A stretch of 8,541 nucleotides of DNA, taken from positions 1 to 8,541 of the forward strand of contig CAIQXR010000200.1 in assembly GCA_903875815.1 (NCBI GenBank), read 5' to 3'. The notes below the pieces were generated by a model. That model was not told the DNA's origin. It was given only the letters and a program-made list of their open reading frames with translations, and made no database searches. The translations under genes were made by a program, and so were the position numbers. This stretch comes from an uncultured Actinomycetes bacterium. Its GTDB lineage: Bacteria; Actinomycetota; Actinomycetes; Nanopelagicales; Nanopelagicaceae. Below are positions 6,104 through 8,541 of this stretch, piece after piece (position 1 is the first letter of the stretch; each line of letters starts with the position of its first letter).

Positions 6104-7786
6104 ATGGCACTCTCACTTGATAAGAATTGGTGGCGCCAAGCTGCCATTTACCAGATCTACCCCCGCTCCTTTAAGGACTCCAACGGAGATGGAATTGGTG
6201 ATATCAAGGGAATCACCTCGCAGATTGATTACCTCTCATCGCTCAGCATCGATGCAGTCTGGCTATCGCCTTTCTATCCATCAGCACTTGCAGATGGTGG
6301 GTATGACGTTGATGATTATCGCGACGTCGATCCCAAACTGGGAACGCTGGCTGACTTTGATGAGATGCTCTCCAAACTCCACGACGCAGGAATCCGAGTC
6401 TTCGTCGATATCGTTCCTAATCACTCATCGAATCGACATGAATGGTTTAAAGAAGCGATCGCATCTGAGCCAGGCTCTGCTGCGCGCAATCGCTATATCT
6501 TTCGAGATGGCAAGGGCGCTAATGGTGAATTACCTCCAAGTGATTGGCCGTCGCACTTTGCACCAAGTGCTTGGAGTCATGAATCCACGCAAGGCGGAAA
6601 ACATAACCAGTGGTACTGCCACCTCTTCGCTCCAGAACAGCCGGATTTCAACTGGGATAACCCTGAGGTAGAAGAAGATTTCCTCACCACGTTGCGATTC
6701 TGGGCCGATCGCGGTGTGGATGGATTCCGCATCGATGTAGCCGCAGGTATGAAGAAAGATTTATCCGAGCCACTTCGCAGTCAACCAACTTACCCAGGCA
6801 TGAATAATCCGCTGACAGGCGATGATGTTCTTTTTGATCGCAATGAAGTTCACGAAGTCTTTAAGACCTGGCGCAAACTCTTTAATGAATACGACCCACC
6901 ACGCGTTGCAGTTGCCGAGGCATATGTTCGCCCTGAACGTTTGGCGCTTTACTCCAGTCCGGAAGAACTTGGCCAAGCCTTTAACTTCGACATGCTTGAG
7001 GCATACTTCTCTGCTACTGATTACAAGCAAGTGATCGATACATCTATTAAGCATTCACGTGTCAGCGGGTCTTCTACTACCTGGTGTCTCAATAACCATG
7101 ACCAGATGCGCCCCGCAACTAAGTACGGCCTGCTTCCCACCGTTGATCGGATTCGCTGGAAGAACTCAGGTGGAACCACTCATCCACTTGATATTAACGG
7201 AGGCATTCGGGCAGCTCTCGCCGGTTCGATGTTGATCATGGCGCTGCCGGGTTGTACATACATCTACCAAGGTGAAGAACTAGGTCTCCATGAAGTCATT
7301 GGTATCCCAGAAGATCAGATTCAAGATCCGCAGTATCTTCGCAACCTCAAAGCAGATGTTGGTCGCGATGGTTGTCGCGTGCCATTGCCATGGAGTTCAT
7401 TGGGCACATCATTCGGATTTGGTACTGGGGGAGCGCATCTTCCACAGCCGGCCTGGTTTGCCGATTACTCAGTAGAGGTAGAGAGCAAGCATGACCTTTC
7501 CCCGCTTTCGATTTTCCGCAAAGCACTTGCGCTGCGCAAGGAACTGCAAACATCTGAAGAGATGACATGGCATGAGACTGGCGATGATGATGTCTTGCAC
7601 TTCTCGCGTCCAAATGGCTGGCACTGCATCACCAACTTTGGCGGTGGGTTCTATAACTTCGGCCAAATTGGTGAAGTAGTCCATAGCTCTCAACCACTGG
7701 CTGATGCCGGAATCTATATGGCGCATGGCAAGATTTCCGTGGGCGGCGAACTGCCACCTGCTACGACAGTCTGGGTAAAGGCCTAA
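6104..7786 (+). CDS. GH13 alpha-glucosidase
   Basis: A 560-residue alpha-amylase-superfamily enzyme, probably hydrolysing terminal alpha-1,4 or alpha-1,6 glucose links in maltose-type oligosaccharides. No signal peptide is seen (MALSLDKNWWRQAAIYQIYP), so it should act in the cytosol on imported sugars. Family marks in order: QIYPRSFKDSNGDGIGD, a calcium-loop-type sequence of oligo-1,6-glucosidase relatives; DIVPNHSS (conserved region I); GFRIDVAA with nucleophile D211 (region II); VAEAYV with acid/base E272 (region III); NNHDQM with D333 (region IV). All three catalytic acids are present and the length is usual. The DIVPNH and GFRIDVA wording resembles actinobacterial AglA-type alpha-glucosidases (GH13_30 as I recall), but trehalose or sucrose relatives cannot be fully excluded. 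It has its own leaderless-type promoter and is not obviously linked to the sulfur genes. Confidence 0.92.
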   Translation: MALSLDKNWWRQAAIYQIYPRSFKDSNGDGIGDIKGITSQIDYLSSLSIDAVWLSPFYPSALADGGYDVDDYRDVDPKLGTLADFDEMLSKLHDAGIRVFVDIVPNHSSNRHEWFKEAIASEPGSAARNRYIFRDGKGANGELPPSDWPSHFAPSAWSHESTQGGKHNQWYCHLFAPEQPDFNWDNPEVEEDFLTTLRFWADRGVDGFRIDVAAGMKKDLSEPLRSQPTYPGMNNPLTGDDVLFDRNEVHEVFKTWRKLFNEYDPPRVAVAEAYVRPERLALYSSPEELGQAFNFDMLEAYFSATDYKQVIDTSIKHSRVSGSSTTWCLNNHDQMRPATKYGLLPTVDRIRWKNSGGTTHPLDINGGIRAALAGSMLIMALPGCTYIYQGEELGLHEVIGIPEDQIQDPQYLRNLKADVGRDGCRVPLPWSSLGTSFGFGTGGAHLPQPAWFADYSVEVESKHDLSPLSIFRKALALRKELQTSEEMTWHETGDDDVLHFSRPNGWHCITNFGGGFYNFGQIGEVVHSSQPLADAGIYMAHGKISVGGELPPATTVWVKA

Positions 7787-7841
7787 CTCCACAAGAGTCG
7801 CGGTAGATTTACCACTTAGTCATAGGTCAAAGGAGCTATAT

Positions 7842-7961
7842 ATGTGCAGCGCAGTGAAATGTGGAATATGCGGAAAAATGACTTGGTCTGGCTGCGGCGA
7901 GCACATTAGTGAAGCGCTGGCTCCATACTCTGATGCTGAACGGTGCCGCTGCGAAAACTAA
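7842..7961 (+). CDS. Small Cys-rich protein C (39 aa)
   Basis: The shortest of the three paralogues and probably the minimal form of the family. Reads MCSAVKCGICGKMTWSGCGE, then H21, and ends ERCRCEN. Ligand candidates C2, C7, C10, C18, H21, C35 and C37 are all at the same positions as in copy B, with 26 of 39 residues identical. It has a strong Shine-Dalgarno sequence (AGGAG, 7831-7835, six bases before ATG), unlike the upstream GH13 gene. A TAGATT at 7804-7809 could be a -10, but no -35 is seen. It lies 55 bases after the GH13 stop, and its stop is 6 bases from the stop of the converging nitroreductase gene. Being 2.5 kb from copies A and B and outside the operon, it may be expressed independently. 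Confidence 0.82.
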   Translation: MCSAVKCGICGKMTWSGCGEHISEALAPYSDAERCRCEN

Positions 7962-7967
7962 CCTGCG

Positions 7968-8541
7968 TTAGCGCTCGTCGAACTTAAGTTCGGCAGGGGA
8001 TATGCGATGGGCCTTAAAGGTGTTGTCTTTCGCATCGCTCGGATAGCCGATTGCCATTCCACAAAGCAGGCGATAGTTCTTGGAGATATCAAACTCTTTG
8101 CGTACAACATCGTCCCAAATGGATACCGCGCCTTGCATACAGGTGCCCAGGCCATGAGCATGGGCGGAGAGTGCAAGATTTTCCATCATCAGCCCAGCAT
8201 CGCTTGCTGCAAAAATGTCGAGACTCTTGTGGATGTAAATGAAGAGTTCAGTCGGGGCGCCATAGAAGTCATAATTGGTACCCCACCAAGCATCACGCGC
8301 TTTGCGATCATCGCGAGCAATTCCTAGAGTGCCAAATAGTTCGGCGCCAAGCCGCATAGAAGCGGGCTTCAAATCTTCGTGATATGCCTTGCTGACTAAT
8401 CGATTACTCGTGGGCAAGCCATAACGCTTGATTGCCAGAGTGAACTTTCCCCATTTTCCGCCGGACAAATGTTTAGCCACATGGTTCCAACGTCGCTGAA
8501 ACTCGGCGCTGATGCGATCGCGCTTAGCACCACTTGCAACA
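7968..8541 (-). CDS. Nitroreductase-family FMN oxidoreductase, 5' partial
   Basis: NAD(P)H:FMN oxidoreductase of the nitroreductase fold; members reduce nitro compounds, quinones, enones or flavins. The frame stays open to the right edge of the window (VASGAKRDRISAEFQRR leads into the rest), so the start lies outside and the GTG at 8480 is internal. The visible 190 or so residues include the C-terminal half of the fold: FYGAPTELFIYIHKSLDIFAASDAG, then MMENLALSAHAHGLGTCMQG (dimer-interface helix and flavin-contacting segment) and the terminal LLCGMAIGYPSD. About 70 N-terminal residues, with the usual RRSVRxF-type FMN-phosphate motif, are missing. It converges on small Cys-rich gene C; no terminator hairpin is evident in the six bases between them. 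Substrate unknown. Confidence 0.88.
   Translation of the reverse strand, partial: VASGAKRDRISAEFQRRWNHVAKHLSGGKWGKFTLAIKRYGLPTSNRLVSKAYHEDLKPASMRLGAELFGTLGIARDDRKARDAWWGTNYDFYGAPTELFIYIHKSLDIFAASDAGLMMENLALSAHAHGLGTCMQGAVSIWDDVVRKEFDISKNYRLLCGMAIGYPSDAKDNTFKAHRISPAELKFDER

Overview
The window looks like the chromosome of a mid-GC actinobacterium (about half G+C, judged by eye). The signs are the DQRTF variant of the Fpg intercalation loop, two genes that appear to be transcribed without a leader from a TANNNT box six bases before ATG, and overall gene style. A freshwater acI-like (Nanopelagicales) or similar streamlined lineage would fit, but that is inference. Genes are densely packed; no gene-free stretch exceeds about 70 bases.

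Layout. At 1-780 is the 3' part of a formamidopyrimidine-DNA glycosylase gene cut by the window edge, followed by a DinB/YfiT-type protein gene (816-1295) with a leaderless-type promoter. From 1317 to 6067 runs a compact same-strand cluster. It opens with two overlapping 16-bp CsoR/CstR-type palindromes, then a sulfide:quinone oxidoreductase-like flavoprotein (1367), a 53-residue ORF (2834), a CsoR/CstR-family repressor (2998), a CoA-disulfide/persulfide reductase fused to rhodanese (3290), two tiny Cys-rich proteins (4972, 5145) and a SAM methyltransferase (5288). A GH13 alpha-glucosidase (6104-7786) follows from its own leaderless-type promoter. A third tiny Cys-rich paralogue lies at 7842-7961, and a nitroreductase gene on the minus strand (7968 to the right edge) converges on it and is cut at its 5' end.

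How the genes work together. The repressor keeps two Cys with CsoR/CstR spacing but has Ser where copper-sensing CsoR has a His ligand. With an SQR-like enzyme and a CoADR-rhodanese alongside, this reads as a sulfide/persulfide-responsive operon. SQR would oxidise sulfide to sulfane sulfur and feed electrons to quinone; the reductase-rhodanese would process the persulfide or disulfide products; the repressor would derepress the operon from the tandem operator. No persulfide dioxygenase gene is in the window.

The least explained part is the family of three 39-56-residue proteins sharing the pattern M-C-S-x3-C-x2-C-G-K-x-[ST]-W-S-G-C-G-x-H. Two sit at the end of the sulfur cluster, one overlapping the methyltransferase start, and the third stands apart near the nitroreductase gene.
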